Below, piece after piece: positions 1-7,972 of a DNA stretch of 64,000 nucleotides. A program made the translations under genes and the position numbers. This stretch comes from Paraeggerthella hongkongensis. Its GTDB lineage: Bacteria > Actinomycetota > Coriobacteriia > Coriobacteriales > Eggerthellaceae. The notes beneath the pieces are model-generated. The model was not told the origin of the DNA and did no database searches. It saw only the letters and a program-made list of their open reading frames with translations. Positions within the stretch are counted from its first letter, which is position 1. Each line of letters opens with the position of its first letter. Where the stretch lies: NCBI RefSeq assembly GCF_003726035.1, contig NZ_QICD01000009.1, positions 27,132 to 91,131 on the forward strand, in the 5' to 3' direction.

Positions 1-74
1 TCCAGGGTCGATGAGCCCCACCTTGTCAAAGTCCACGCGGCCGCACCATGTGCCTGATCGCGTCGCGAACGTCC

Positions 75-102
75 ATTCTATCCGGTGATCCCGGTTTGTC
101 AA
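75..102 (-). promoter_or_regulatory. Sigma70-type promoter reading off the left edge
   Basis: On the minus strand a perfect -35 TTGACA (97-102) is followed after 16 bp by TAGAAT (75-80, five of six matches). Transcription would start near 68 and leave the window after about 70 nt. A reading frame is open from about 79 to 1 and could start at GTG 36-34 (M-D-F-D-K-V-G-L-I-D-P), but no Shine-Dalgarno is visible. The product, protein or RNA, cannot be decided from the bases available. Confidence 0.5.
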
Positions 103-163
103 GCGAGGAGCCTCGAAGTATTCTTCCTGAAAGCTCGGTGGCGGCGAAACAGGCGAAGGGCCT

Positions 164-829
164 CTATTTCTTCAAAAGCGAGCTGAAGTCCAATGCGCTT
201 TTGATATCGTCGAACGCACCCTTCAACTCAGCCGCAACAGCGATGCCGTCCTTGTAGATGGCGTTCACGTCGTCGGTCGCCTGAGCAACGCCTTCTTTCG
301 TAATGCCCAGATCGTACTCGTCGTCATCGTCTGCGGGCGCTTCCCCGTCCTCGTCCTCATCGTCTTCGACGTACAGGTATTCGGCCTCCTCGCCGTCCTC
401 CATGAGGACGAAGCCTATGCGATTGCCCTCGTCGTCTTCGATATAACGGACGATATCGTCCTCGTCGAGCTCCAGCTCCACCAATTCGTACCCGTCGTCT
501 TCATCGGAAGGCTCGTCGATGAACTCCTCGTCATCGTCGCCCACGATATGAAAGCCCTCCTCGGACAGATCGACTCCCGTCTTCTGCTCGACGACCGCCG
601 CTAGGCCGCCGTCGTCGCCATCAGGGCTGGTCTCCCCTTCGCCGTCGGGGCCCTCTTCGGCGAAGAAGTCCTCGTAGGCCTCCTCGAGGTTCGCTTCGTC
701 GTCGCGCGGATCGAATTCCTCGTCGCTCTGGAATTCCTCGACGTCTTCGATCTCGGTTTGCTGATCGATCAGCTCGGCCTCCGTTTCGGCACCGGCTTCC
801 ATGCTCTCCAGCTGTTCGTCCAAGCCCAT
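164..829 (-). CDS. Acidic hypothetical protein
   Basis: A 221-residue protein of unknown function, extraordinarily rich in Asp and Glu across roughly residues 10-175, where long D/E runs alternate with short hydrophobic stretches such as YELVELELDEDD and GFVLMEDGEEAEYLYVEDD. The last 45 residues are less acidic and read like an amphipathic helix (DDVNAIYKDGIAVAAELKGAF). No signal peptide, membrane segment or known domain is recognised. I chose the ATG at 829 because AAAGGAGG sits 6 nt upstream; an in-frame GTG at 847 has no such signal. It follows smpB by 50 bp on the same strand and is probably co-transcribed. A nucleic-acid-mimic or chaperone role is only a guess from charge. Confidence 0.75.
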   Translation of the reverse strand: MGLDEQLESMEAGAETEAELIDQQTEIEDVEEFQSDEEFDPRDDEANLEEAYEDFFAEEGPDGEGETSPDGDDGGLAAVVEQKTGVDLSEEGFHIVGDDDEEFIDEPSDEDDGYELVELELDEDDIVRYIEDDEGNRIGFVLMEDGEEAEYLYVEDDEDEDGEAPADDDDEYDLGITKEGVAQATDDVNAIYKDGIAVAAELKGAFDDIKSALDFSSLLKK

Positions 830-879
830 GATGGCCTCCTTTTCCACTTCGTCGACCGGCGCGAGGCGCGGCTCGGCAT

Positions 880-1344
880 CTAACGGTTGCGCTCCTTCAG
901 CGCCCGCTCCACCTCGCGGCGAGAATCGCGAGCAGCCATGCTGGCTCGTTTGTCGTAGAGCTTCTTGCCGCGCGCGACCGCCAGCTCCACCTTCACGAGC
1001 GAATTCTCCTTGAAGTACATCTTAAGAGGCACGATGGCCATGCCCTTTTCCTTCACCTGCTCTTGCAGCTGGCGGATCTCCTTCTTATGGAGCAGCAGCT
1101 TGCGCTTGCGGTCCGGATCCACGTTCGCGATGTTGCCGTGCGTGTAGGGAGGAATGTGCACGTTGTGCAGCCACGCCTCCCCGTTGCGGACGAGCGCGAA
1201 GCAATCCGTCAGCTGACAGTGGTTCTCGCGCAGCGAGCGCACTTCGGTGCCCGTCAGCTCGATGCCGGCCTCCAGCGTTTCGAGGATCTCGTACTCGTGG
1301 AACGCCTTGCGGTTCTTGGCTATGGTCTGCGCTTCGCGTTTCAT
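880..1344 (-). CDS. smpB: SsrA-binding protein SmpB
   Basis: SmpB binds tmRNA and delivers it to stalled ribosomes for trans-translation. The 154-residue length is typical. Family landmarks are visible: an N-terminal NRKAFHEYEILETLEAGIEL, then GTEVRSLRENHCQL, HNVHIPPYTHGN, and the C-terminal basic tail VARGKKLYDKRASMAARD followed by RREVERALKERNR. The gene lies 15 bp after the M42 peptidase and ahead of the acidic protein, so it is likely one message. The start at 1344 is ATG with a GGGGAG-type signal slightly further upstream than usual. The tmRNA gene itself was not recognised in the window. Confidence 0.97.
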   Translation of the reverse strand: MKREAQTIAKNRKAFHEYEILETLEAGIELTGTEVRSLRENHCQLTDCFALVRNGEAWLHNVHIPPYTHGNIANVDPDRKRKLLLHKKEIRQLQEQVKEKGMAIVPLKMYFKENSLVKVELAVARGKKLYDKRASMAARDSRREVERALKERNR

Positions 1345-1359
1345 GGGCGTGCTACTCCC

Positions 1360-2511
1360 CTACTCCGCAGCGGCTTCGCAAAGCGCGTCGGCCGCAACGT
1401 CGGAACCCGCCTGGTCCTGCAGATCGCTCGCGTAGCCGCCCAAACCCGGCACGAAGCTTGCGTCCTCGTCCAGATCCAAAGCGAAGCGGACCAGCAAGCG
1501 CACCGTGGCATCCAAGTCGGACAGGCACACCACCTCGGTAGGCGTGTGCATGTAGCGCAACGGCACGGACACGAGGCCCGTGGGGATGCCGCCGCGCGTC
1601 ACCTGGATGGCGCGCGCGTCGGTACCGGTCACCGCAGGCTCGGCTTCGACCTGGTACGGAATGCCCTCGGCCTTCGCCGCAGCCACCAGACGCTCGAACA
1701 CCTCGGGGTTGATGTTGGGACCGCGCGCGATGACGGGGCCTTCGCCGCATACGATCTTGCCGTACTTGGTCTTTTCGATGCCGGGATAATCGGTCGCGTG
1801 AGTCACGTCGAAGGCGATGGCCACATCCGGGTTCTCGCCGTATGCGGACGTGGTCGCCCCGCGCACGCCGATCTCCTCCTGGACCGTGGCGGCCGCGATG
1901 AAGTCGCCTTGCGCACGGCCCGCCTTGGCCAGCTTCTCGAGCACGCGCGTGATCACCCACACGCCCGCCTTGTCGTCGAACGCGCGCGACACGGCCATGT
2001 TGCTGCCGAAGCGCTCGAAGCCCACGCCGAACGTGATGACGTCGCCTACGCGCACGAGCTTCTTCACGCGCTTAGCCGGCATGCCCAGGTCGATGACCAG
2101 CTGATCGATCGGCGTCACGTTCTTGCGCTCGTCGGCCTTGATCAGATGGATGGGCTTGCGGCCCACCACGCCGCGCAGAGGCTCGATCGAGTTGGAGGCG
2201 TGCACGTCCACGCGCAAGCCGGGCAAGATGGCCGCATCGACGCCGCCGACGGCCGACACCGACAGAAAGCCGTCGTCGGAAACGTAGGTAACCATGAGGC
2301 CGATCTCGTCCATGTGAGCGGCAAGCATGAGCGACGGACCTAGCCCGCGCCCGAACAGGCGCGCATGGACCGAGCCCATGACGTCGGTCTGGATCTCGTC
2401 CGCCGTATCGGCAAGGCGCTCGCGCACGATCTTCGCCACCGCGATCTCGCTTCCGGTAGGCGACGGCGTTTCCAAAAGCTGCTTGAGGTATTTCACCTGG
2501 TTTTTCTTCAT
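1360..2511 (-). CDS. M42 family metallo-aminopeptidase
   Basis: A 383-residue cytosolic dinuclear-metal aminopeptidase of the M42 (glutamyl aminopeptidase / tetrahedral TET) family, which trims peptides. Visible motifs: N-terminal LLETPSPTGSE, LAAHMDEIGLMVTYV (first metal His and Asp), SRAFDDKAGVWV (bridging Asp), TVQEEIGVRGA (catalytic Glu pair), IAFDVTHATDYPG, and the late RYMHTPTEVV with the last metal His. The start ATG has AAGGAGC 6 nt upstream. It precedes smpB in a leftward run. The exact substrate preference cannot be read from sequence; annotation as endoglucanase, common for this family in databases, would be wrong. Confidence 0.93.
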   Translation of the reverse strand: MKKNQVKYLKQLLETPSPTGSEIAVAKIVRERLADTADEIQTDVMGSVHARLFGRGLGPSLMLAAHMDEIGLMVTYVSDDGFLSVSAVGGVDAAILPGLRVDVHASNSIEPLRGVVGRKPIHLIKADERKNVTPIDQLVIDLGMPAKRVKKLVRVGDVITFGVGFERFGSNMAVSRAFDDKAGVWVITRVLEKLAKAGRAQGDFIAAATVQEEIGVRGATTSAYGENPDVAIAFDVTHATDYPGIEKTKYGKIVCGEGPVIARGPNINPEVFERLVAAAKAEGIPYQVEAEPAVTGTDARAIQVTRGGIPTGLVSVPLRYMHTPTEVVCLSDLDATVRLLVRFALDLDEDASFVPGLGGYASDLQDQAGSDVAADALCEAAAE

Positions 2512-2548
2512 GATGCTCCTTATGAGACGATGCCGCTTTTGCGCGCGG

Positions 2549-2830
2549 CTACCACCATTCCTTCTTCTTCGCGCGTTTGCGCTCGGGCTTCGGTGCTCGG
2601 AAATCGAGCTCCAACTGCTCGTCGCAGGCCACCGTGGTCGCCTTCTTGCGCTCGACCTTCACGATGCTCCACGACACGGCGTCTTTTCCGTACAGTTCGA
2701 GCATCTTCAGGCGCGCATCGCGCTGGTTGCCCTTGGTTCCTGCACGGGACTCGCTCTCGAATTCGAACAAGCCCTTCGCTCGAGCGTCGGAAGCGACGGG
2801 GGAAGAGTAATGGGCGATGTAGGTTTGCAT
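2549..2830 (-). CDS. Small basic hypothetical protein
   Basis: A 93-residue protein with no domain I recognise. It starts MQTYIAHYSSPVASDARAKG with AAGGACGGAT directly before the ATG. The middle (FEFESESRAGTKGNQRDARLKMLELYGKDAVSW) looks like a folded, charged module, and the tail ends in a Lys/Arg/Trp-rich stretch (ERKRAKKKEWW). It lies 37 bp before the M42 gene on the same strand. Codon usage resembles its neighbours, so I believe it is real, but I cannot assign a role. Confidence 0.65.
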   Translation of the reverse strand: MQTYIAHYSSPVASDARAKGLFEFESESRAGTKGNQRDARLKMLELYGKDAVSWSIVKVERKKATTVACDEQLELDFRAPKPERKRAKKKEWW

Positions 2831-2891
2831 ATCCGTCCTTCTTGCAATGCTTGGTGCTTGTCAGCAATCTTACCACGAGCCGCACCGCTCG

Positions 2892-2938
2892 CGGTGTCAA
2901 GGGCGGGACTTCGAAGAACCGTCACGCCCTTGACACCG
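2892..2938. terminator. Long hairpin between two minus-strand genes
   Basis: A perfect 14-bp stem pairs 2892-2905 with 2925-2938 around a 19-nt loop. It sits just after the GIY-YIG stop codon. There is no U tract, so it may be a Rho-assisted terminator, an mRNA stabiliser or part of a regulatory site. Confidence 0.45.
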
Positions 2939-2950
2939 GACGATCCGAAA

Positions 2951-3292
2951 TCAGGAGCCGTCGGCCTCCCCTTCATGGGAGGCGCCGGGCAACGCGGTAC
3001 GAAGCACCTGGTCGAACGGCTCTCGAAAAGCACGTCGAACCAGGCGCTCCTTCTGAAGTCGAGATAGGCGCTTGAAGCGGTACTCCGCGCTCATGGCCTC
3101 GCGCCTCGTTGCGAACGCGGCCTGTGCGACAAGGCGCACCGGCAGACGGGAGCGCGTGTACTTCGCCCCCTTGCCAGCATTGTGCGTGCGAACGCGCTCG
3201 GCCACGTCGACCGTATAGCCCGTATACCACGTGCCGTCCGCGCACTCGATCACGTACAGGTAGTGGGCGGTGTCCGCCGAATCGGCCTGCAC
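2951..3292 (-). CDS. GIY-YIG domain protein, UPF0213 type
   Basis: A 113-residue stand-alone GIY-YIG nuclease-fold protein like E. coli YhbQ. The signature is [17 protein letters not shown] (the GIY half reads YVI and the YIG half YTG), followed by [19 protein letters not shown] and the catalytic-region Glu in [18 protein letters not shown]. The family is linked to DNA repair in vitro, but the biological role is unsettled. The start is GTG at 3292, seven bases after the stop of the YhcH-like gene, with no strong Shine-Dalgarno, so translational coupling is likely. The tail after residue 95 ([12 protein letters not shown]) is low-complexity. Confidence 0.9.
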   Translation of the reverse strand: MQADSADTAHYLYVIECADGTWYTGYTVDVAERVRTHNAGKGAKYTRSRLPVRLVAQAAFATRREAMSAEYRFKRLSRLQKERLVRRAFREPFDQVLRTALPGASHEGEADGS

Positions 3293-3299
3293 GGCGACG

Positions 3300-3755
3300 C
3301 TAGACTCGCACCTTCACGACGATCTTGCGCACATGCTTCGCCGCACCGAACGAGCACCCGGGCTTATGCCCGTCTTCGGGAGCGAACACGGCGATCTGGC
3401 CCGCACGCAGCACGATGCTGCTGCACCCCGGAGGCGTGCCGTACACGCCGAAGTCGGAATCTTCGTCGAACGAGCCGATCTCGATCATGCCTTCGAGCGG
3501 CGCGTACTGAATCAGCTCCTCACCCGAAACCACAAACTGCACGTCGTAGTAGCGGCGGTGGGCTTCCATGCGCTTGTCTGGCGCGGGAACGGTCTCGTAC
3601 TCCTGCACGTTCGCGAACACGTCGTCGCCGTCGATATCGACGCGTCCGAGCGGCAACGCGGCCAAATCATCGCGCGAGAGGAACTCATAGGCTTTCCGGA
3701 AGCGTTCGGCCAGATAGTCGTTCTGCGCAGCATGCGCGAGCGGGGTAACGAGCAT
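3300..3755 (-). CDS. YhcH/YjgK/YiaL family protein
   Basis: A 151-residue cupin-like protein of the DUF386 family; relatives accompany sugar or sialic-acid catabolism as possible anomerases. Family features: [39 protein letters not shown], and the late metal-site motif [13 protein letters not shown] followed by VRKIVVKV. The start ATG at 3755 has GAAAGGA upstream; an upstream extension to 3887 lacks any signal and would be Arg-rich and unlike the family. No sugar catabolic genes lie nearby, so its substrate is unknown. Confidence 0.88.
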   Translation of the reverse strand: MLVTPLAHAAQNDYLAERFRKAYEFLSRDDLAALPLGRVDIDGDDVFANVQEYETVPAPDKRMEAHRRYYDVQFVVSGEELIQYAPLEGMIEIGSFDEDSDFGVYGTPPGCSSIVLRAGQIAVFAPEDGHKPGCSFGAAKHVRKIVVKVRV

Positions 3756-3926
3756 GGATGTCCTTTCATAGTGGCTCGCGGCAACGCCATGCTGTGGGCG
3801 CGCCGCTTCGTTCGGTATTGTTCGTGCAGCAGTATACACCTTGCTGCCGTCGACGGCGCCCGGCCCGCAAACCCTGCGGCGCCGCACGCGCGAGCCCCCG
3901 AGCCACGCGCAGCAGGCGGCCCGGCC

Positions 3927-4979
3927 TCACGCCCTTGCAGCGAGCCAATCCCCTCTAGTCAAGCAGTACAGCAACAGATCCTGAAGCGTCCCGTCATGGG
4001 AGGGCTCCGCTGCGTGCAGAACGCCTTCGCGCTGGAACCCGCACTTCTCGATAACCCGCCGGGAGCGATCGTTGAACGGGTAGCAGGTGCACGAGATGAG
4101 CAGCAGGCCCAGCTCCTCGAAGCCGTAACGAATCATCTCGCGCGCGGCTTCCGTCATATAGCCCCGCCCCCACGCGCGCTTTGCGAGCGCATAGCCCAGC
4201 ATGAGGCAGTCGACGTTGCGGCGCTGGGAGTCGCGGATAAGGCCGATCGAACCGATGCACGGCCCGCATGCACCGTCCTCGAAACGCTCGAATATACCGA
4301 ACACGTGCGGCGCCGAGGCAATCTCCTCCACGAAGAAGCGCGCGTCCTCGTGCGTGCGATGCGGCGCCCACCCGGCATCCGGCCCGATAGCGGGATCGCT
4401 GCAGTACGCGAACACGTCGTCGACGTCCGCCTCGACAAGCGGGCGCAGGACGAGCCGCTCGGTTGCAAGCGCCGGGCATTCCGCCGAAGAGGCCGCGAGC
4501 ACGGCGGGCAGGGCCCGCGCATCGCGCGCCGCGCTTGCAACAAGGCACGACTGCAACTGGTTCTCGTCGAGCACGCGAATGCCCTCGGCCCGCAACTTGC
4601 GCGCAGCAACGCCGTATCCGGGAACGAGCGTGCCCGAAAAGGTGCCGTCGTAGATGCGCCCGTTGCCGCACGAAGGGCTCTTGGCTTTCAGAATGGCCAG
4701 CTGGCAACCCTCGCTGCGCACGCGATCGAGCGTGCTGGCCGCGCCCGCGGCAAACGCTTCGGTCCCGTCCCCTCCGCTGCGGTCGACGACGCGCAGCGCG
4801 CGCTCGGCGGCTACGATCTCGTACGCCGGATGGGGCACGCGCATGCCCCCGGCCACCTCCGGGCATATCGGCACCACCTGATGGGCGCTTCGCAACGCCA
4901 GCGCCTCGGCGCAGGGCTTGGACGCGCCATCGTAGCGGCACGGGGTTCCCAGCAAACACGCGCTCACCGCTATCTTCAT
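3927..4979 (-). CDS. DUF523-GNAT fusion protein
   Basis: A 350-residue two-domain protein. Residues 1 to about 155 are a DUF523 domain with its conserved cysteines: SACLLGTPCRYDG, VPICPEVAGG, LKAKSPSCGNGRIYDGTFSG. Residues about 165-340 are a RimJ/RimL-type GNAT acetyltransferase: TERLVLRPLVEADVDDVF, an acetyl-CoA loop AKRAWGRGYMTEAAREMI, and FNDRSRRVIEKCGFQREG. DUF523 is known mostly as a stand-alone protein, sometimes joined to DUF1722; a GNAT partner is unusual. The cysteines suggest metal or Fe-S binding. The gene is divergent from adenine deaminase. The Shine-Dalgarno before ATG 4979 is weak, but the family N-terminus fits this start exactly. Confidence 0.88.
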   Translation of the reverse strand: MKIAVSACLLGTPCRYDGASKPCAEALALRSAHQVVPICPEVAGGMRVPHPAYEIVAAERALRVVDRSGGDGTEAFAAGAASTLDRVRSEGCQLAILKAKSPSCGNGRIYDGTFSGTLVPGYGVAARKLRAEGIRVLDENQLQSCLVASAARDARALPAVLAASSAECPALATERLVLRPLVEADVDDVFAYCSDPAIGPDAGWAPHRTHEDARFFVEEIASAPHVFGIFERFEDGACGPCIGSIGLIRDSQRRNVDCLMLGYALAKRAWGRGYMTEAAREMIRYGFEELGLLLISCTCYPFNDRSRRVIEKCGFQREGVLHAAEPSHDGTLQDLLLYCLTRGDWLAARA

Positions 4980-5212
4980 GAAGCACCGTCCGTTCCGCCG
5001 ATTCTTTCACCGCTTTGATGTCTTCCGCATTGTATCATCGGGCCGCGCGCGAACGGCACCAGCCGCGCGCACGGAACTCGGCGAAGCCCGGCACGCTTGC
5101 GCTTTCCGATTGAAGACGCGGGAAGCACCCTCGACGATCCGGCCAGCAAGGCAGATAATAGCCGTGCCAGTCCGCGCGCCGCATGGCGCCGTCCCTTCGA
5201 AGGAGTTTCGGT
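4980..5212. other. Divergent intergenic region with adenine deaminase promoter
   Basis: A 233-bp gap between divergent genes. For the plus strand, TCGACG (5131-5136) and GATAAT (5154-5159) are separated by 17 bp and fit a sigma70 promoter for adenine deaminase. No purine-riboswitch core was recognised. No small gene is supported here. Confidence 0.4.
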
Positions 5213-7021
5213 ATGATCAACAACTTCTGCAAGAAACCGCTCTGGGAATGCTCGAAGATGCTCGCCGCCGTTGCCCAAGGGCAGAAGCCGGCCGACGTCG
5301 TGATCCGAAACGCCAAGCTGGTGAACGTCTGCACCGCGGAGATCCAGGAAGGCATCGACGTGGCCATCGCACAGGGACGCATCGCCTACCTGGGGCGCGC
5401 CGAGCACTGCATCGGCGAAAGCACGCAGGTCATCGACGCGCAGGGGCAGTACATCGCCCCCGGGTTCCTAGACGGGCACATCCACGTGGAATCGTCGATG
5501 ATGGGCGTGGGCGAATACGCGCGCGCCGTCGTGCCCCACGGCACCACGGGCATCTACATGGACCCGCACGAGATCTGCAACGTGCTGGGGCTGGACGGCG
5601 TGAAGGTGATGGACGAGGACGCCCACCGCACGCCGCTCAAAACCATGATCACCACCCCGTCGTGCGTGCCCGCGGTTCCCGGATTCGAGGACACCGGCTC
5701 GTTCGTAGGACCCGAAGACGTCGCCGAGACCATGAGCTGGCCGAGCGTCGTCGGCCTGGGCGAGATGATGAACTTCCCCGGCATCCTGGGCGGAACCGAC
5801 CACGCGCACGGCGAAGTGGGCGCCACGCTGGAGGCCGGCAAGATCGTGACCGGCCATTACTCCATGCCCGAAACCGACCGCGGACTGAACGCCTACATTG
5901 CCTCGGGCGTGCGCTGCTGCCACGAATCGACGCGCGCCGAAGACGCGCTGGCGAAGATGCGCTTCGGCATGTACGCGATGATGCGCTACGGATCCGCCTG
6001 GAAGGACCTGCCCGTCTTGGCCGAAGCCGTGACCGCGCACGACATCGATACGCGTTACGCCGTCCTGGTAAGCGACGACACGCATCCCCACACGCTGGTC
6101 GCCGACGGCCACCTGGACCACATCGTGCGCACGGCGGTCGAGCTGGGCATCGACCCCGTCACCGCCATCCAGATGGTCACCATCAACTGCGCCCAGTGCT
6201 TCCAGATGGACCACGACCTGGGCTCCATCGCGCCGGGAAAGTGCGCCGACATCGTGTTCCTGAACAACCTGGAAGAACTGCGCGTCACGCGCGTTTTGAT
6301 CGACGGCGACGTTGTGGCTGAAAACGGCGAGCCGACGTTCGACTTAGAGCCGTTCACGTTCCCCGAATGGGTAACGCACTCCATGCGTCTGGGAATGGAC
6401 ATCACGCCCGAAACGTTCGCCGTACCGGTGCCCGAAGGCGCGTCGAACACGGCCGCGCACATCCGCACCATCGAAGTCATACCGGGAAAGGTGGGAACGT
6501 TCGAAACGCACGTGGACCTGCCGGTGATCGAGGGGCTTCTGGAGTCCGACACCGGACTCGACGTGCTCAAGACGTTCGTATTCGAGCGGCACCACGAAAC
6601 CGGCACGTTCGGATACGGCTTCGTGAAGGGCTTCGGCATCAAGCGCGGAGCCATGGCGTCCACGGTAGCGCATGACGCGCACAACCTGCTGGTGGTCGGC
6701 ACGAACGACGAGGACATGGCTTTGGCGGCGAACACGCTGGCAGCATGCGGAGGCGGCATGGTGGTTGTAGCCGACGGCCAGATCCTGGGCTTGGTGGAGC
6801 TTCCCATCGCCGGACTCATGGACGCGCTGCCCGCCGAGGAACTGAGCGCGAAGGTGCACGGATTGGAGGGGGCCTGGGCCGAAATCGGGTGCACGATGCC
6901 CTCGCCGTTCATGACGATGGCGCTCATTCCACTGGCATGCCTGCCCGAGCTGCGCTTGACGAACCGCGGGCTGGTCGATTGCACGACGTTCCAGTTCGCA
7001 AGCCTGCTGGCCGCACAGTAA
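5213..7021 (+). CDS. ade: Adenine deaminase
   Basis: A 602-residue amidohydrolase that converts adenine to hypoxanthine and ammonia in purine salvage. It carries the metal-binding DGHIHVESS, the PHGTTGIYMDPHE segment, a GLGEMMNFPG segment with its glutamate, GHYSMPETDRGLNAYIASG, VLVSDDTHPHTL, and the C-terminal domain with FGYGFVKGFGIKRGAMAS followed by SSVAHDAHN-like TVAHDAHNLLVVGTNDEDM. Length and motif order match the Ade family rather than the eukaryote-like adenosine deaminases. The start is ATG 5213 with AAGGAG upstream; an earlier in-frame ATG at 5183 lacks a signal. It is probably monocistronic: promoter upstream, intrinsic terminator directly downstream. Confidence 0.95.
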   Translation: MINNFCKKPLWECSKMLAAVAQGQKPADVVIRNAKLVNVCTAEIQEGIDVAIAQGRIAYLGRAEHCIGESTQVIDAQGQYIAPGFLDGHIHVESSMMGVGEYARAVVPHGTTGIYMDPHEICNVLGLDGVKVMDEDAHRTPLKTMITTPSCVPAVPGFEDTGSFVGPEDVAETMSWPSVVGLGEMMNFPGILGGTDHAHGEVGATLEAGKIVTGHYSMPETDRGLNAYIASGVRCCHESTRAEDALAKMRFGMYAMMRYGSAWKDLPVLAEAVTAHDIDTRYAVLVSDDTHPHTLVADGHLDHIVRTAVELGIDPVTAIQMVTINCAQCFQMDHDLGSIAPGKCADIVFLNNLEELRVTRVLIDGDVVAENGEPTFDLEPFTFPEWVTHSMRLGMDITPETFAVPVPEGASNTAAHIRTIEVIPGKVGTFETHVDLPVIEGLLESDTGLDVLKTFVFERHHETGTFGYGFVKGFGIKRGAMASTVAHDAHNLLVVGTNDEDMALAANTLAACGGGMVVVADGQILGLVELPIAGLMDALPAEELSAKVHGLEGAWAEIGCTMPSPFMTMALIPLACLPELRLTNRGLVDCTTFQFASLLAAQ

Positions 7022-7032
7022 ACCCGCCTGCA

Positions 7033-7073
7033 AGAAAGCCCGGCGCACCGAAGCGACCGGGCTTTCTTTTTTT
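7033..7073 (+). terminator. Intrinsic terminator after adenine deaminase
   Basis: An 11-bp stem (7033-7043 with 7057-7067) with a 13-nt loop is followed by a run of T (7067-7073). It lies 12 bp after the ade stop. The stem begins with A residues on the left side, so it could also work for the convergent gene on the other strand. Confidence 0.88.
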
Positions 7074-7091
7074 GGGAAGCGAAGGGCTCGA

Positions 7092-7871
7092 CTAGCGAAC
7101 CGCGTCGTCTTCCTCGAAGCTCATGCTCATCGAAATGCTCATCATCATGAGCATCTTCTCGACCATGAGGCTCTTGCACATCTCCTTGAGCTCATCAGGA
7201 TCATCGGGAATGAGGTCGGACTCCATTTCATCGATCATGTCGAAGGCGAACGACTCGTTCAGGCCGAAGACGTCGAAGAACTCGGGGTCGAAATCCGCGG
7301 CGCTCTCGTAGCCTGCCCAATCGAGCATCTCCTCATGCTCGGGATCGGAAGGATCCGCCAAGATGCGGCACAGGTTCTCGTACCCGCCCATGCCGCCGCT
7401 GTCCTCCAGCGGAGCGCGACGCTCGCCGTCTATGCATATCGGGAAGAAGGGAACCAAGACGTCGGCCGAGGGGATCTCGTCCTCGACCTCCAGCTCCAGC
7501 TCCCAGTTGTCCCCCAGGTCGTAGGTGTACAGGATCTTGTCTCCCAGGCGCAGCACCTCGCCCACGCCCTTCTTCTCCGCATTGTAATGCGTGCCGTTTC
7601 CAGCGGGCATCGTCGCCACGTCGTCGTAGAGCTGCGGAGCATCGTAGGAAACGCCGTCTTTCTCGAACTGGTACAGATGGTAGCCAGCCCAGTCGAACGA
7701 TTTCACAAGAGCCTCGTGGAGCAGGCCCAGGTCAACTTCAACGGGAACCAGGATCCTGCGCCAAATAGGAGGCTCCGATTCGAGAATGGTTGCTTTGATC
7801 TGGTAAAGGACGGGTTCGTATGCCGGCGAAGAACCGCCGTCGCCTGGAAACTCGATTATTTTGGCCGCCAT
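7092..7871 (-). CDS. Plasmid pRiA4b ORF-3 family protein
   Basis: A 259-residue protein of the pRiA4b ORF-3-like family (PF07929), whose molecular function is not established. Typical motifs: YQIKATILESEPPIWRRILV near the N-terminus, then LHEALVKSFDWAGYHLYQFE, LGDKILYTYDLGDNWELELEVE, and CIDGERRAPLEDSGGMGGYE with the conserved acidic/Gly stretch. After residue 200 the chain ends in an acidic, Met-rich tail (VEKMLMMMSISMSMSFEEDD), which is unusual. The ATG at 7871 has AAGGAGG upstream; the longer frame to 7943 is discarded for lack of a signal and family homology. Confidence 0.88.
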   Translation of the reverse strand: MAAKIIEFPGDGGSSPAYEPVLYQIKATILESEPPIWRRILVPVEVDLGLLHEALVKSFDWAGYHLYQFEKDGVSYDAPQLYDDVATMPAGNGTHYNAEKKGVGEVLRLGDKILYTYDLGDNWELELEVEDEIPSADVLVPFFPICIDGERRAPLEDSGGMGGYENLCRILADPSDPEHEEMLDWAGYESAADFDPEFFDVFGLNESFAFDMIDEMESDLIPDDPDELKEMCKSLMVEKMLMMMSISMSMSFEEDDAVR

Positions 7872-7936
7872 GGAGGGCCTCCTTCTTGATTGTCGTTCAA
7901 CAAGGGGAAGTGTAGCAGAAAGCACCGTGGAATCGT

Positions 7937-7966
7937 CTGGCACCCGCGTCCGGCTCGCCGTACAAT
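7937..7966 (+). promoter_or_regulatory. Promoter of a probably leaderless NUDIX mRNA
   Basis: CTGGCA (7937-7942, four of six) and TACAAT (7961-7966, five of six) are 18 bp apart. The expected start of transcription falls on or within a base or two of the GTG start codon at 7973, and no Shine-Dalgarno is visible. Confidence 0.5.
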
Positions 7967-7972
7967 GTTCTC

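Noticed and set aside
1..79. tmRNA gene beside smpB
   Set aside because: The promoter and a GGGGCTCATCGAC stretch are suggestive, but the conserved tmRNA 5-prime sequence is not complete and the window ends too soon to test folding.
1360..2511. Endoglucanase
   Set aside because: M42 aminopeptidases are often mislabelled so; the metal and catalytic motifs are those of a peptidase.
3270..5018. A 582-codon plus-strand frame opposite the YhcH and DUF523-GNAT genes
   Set aside because: No start signal or domain; the minus-strand proteins carry clear family motifs.
4980..5212. Purine riboswitch before adenine deaminase
   Set aside because: I could not find the conserved core or the paired loops; only a sigma70-like promoter is visible.
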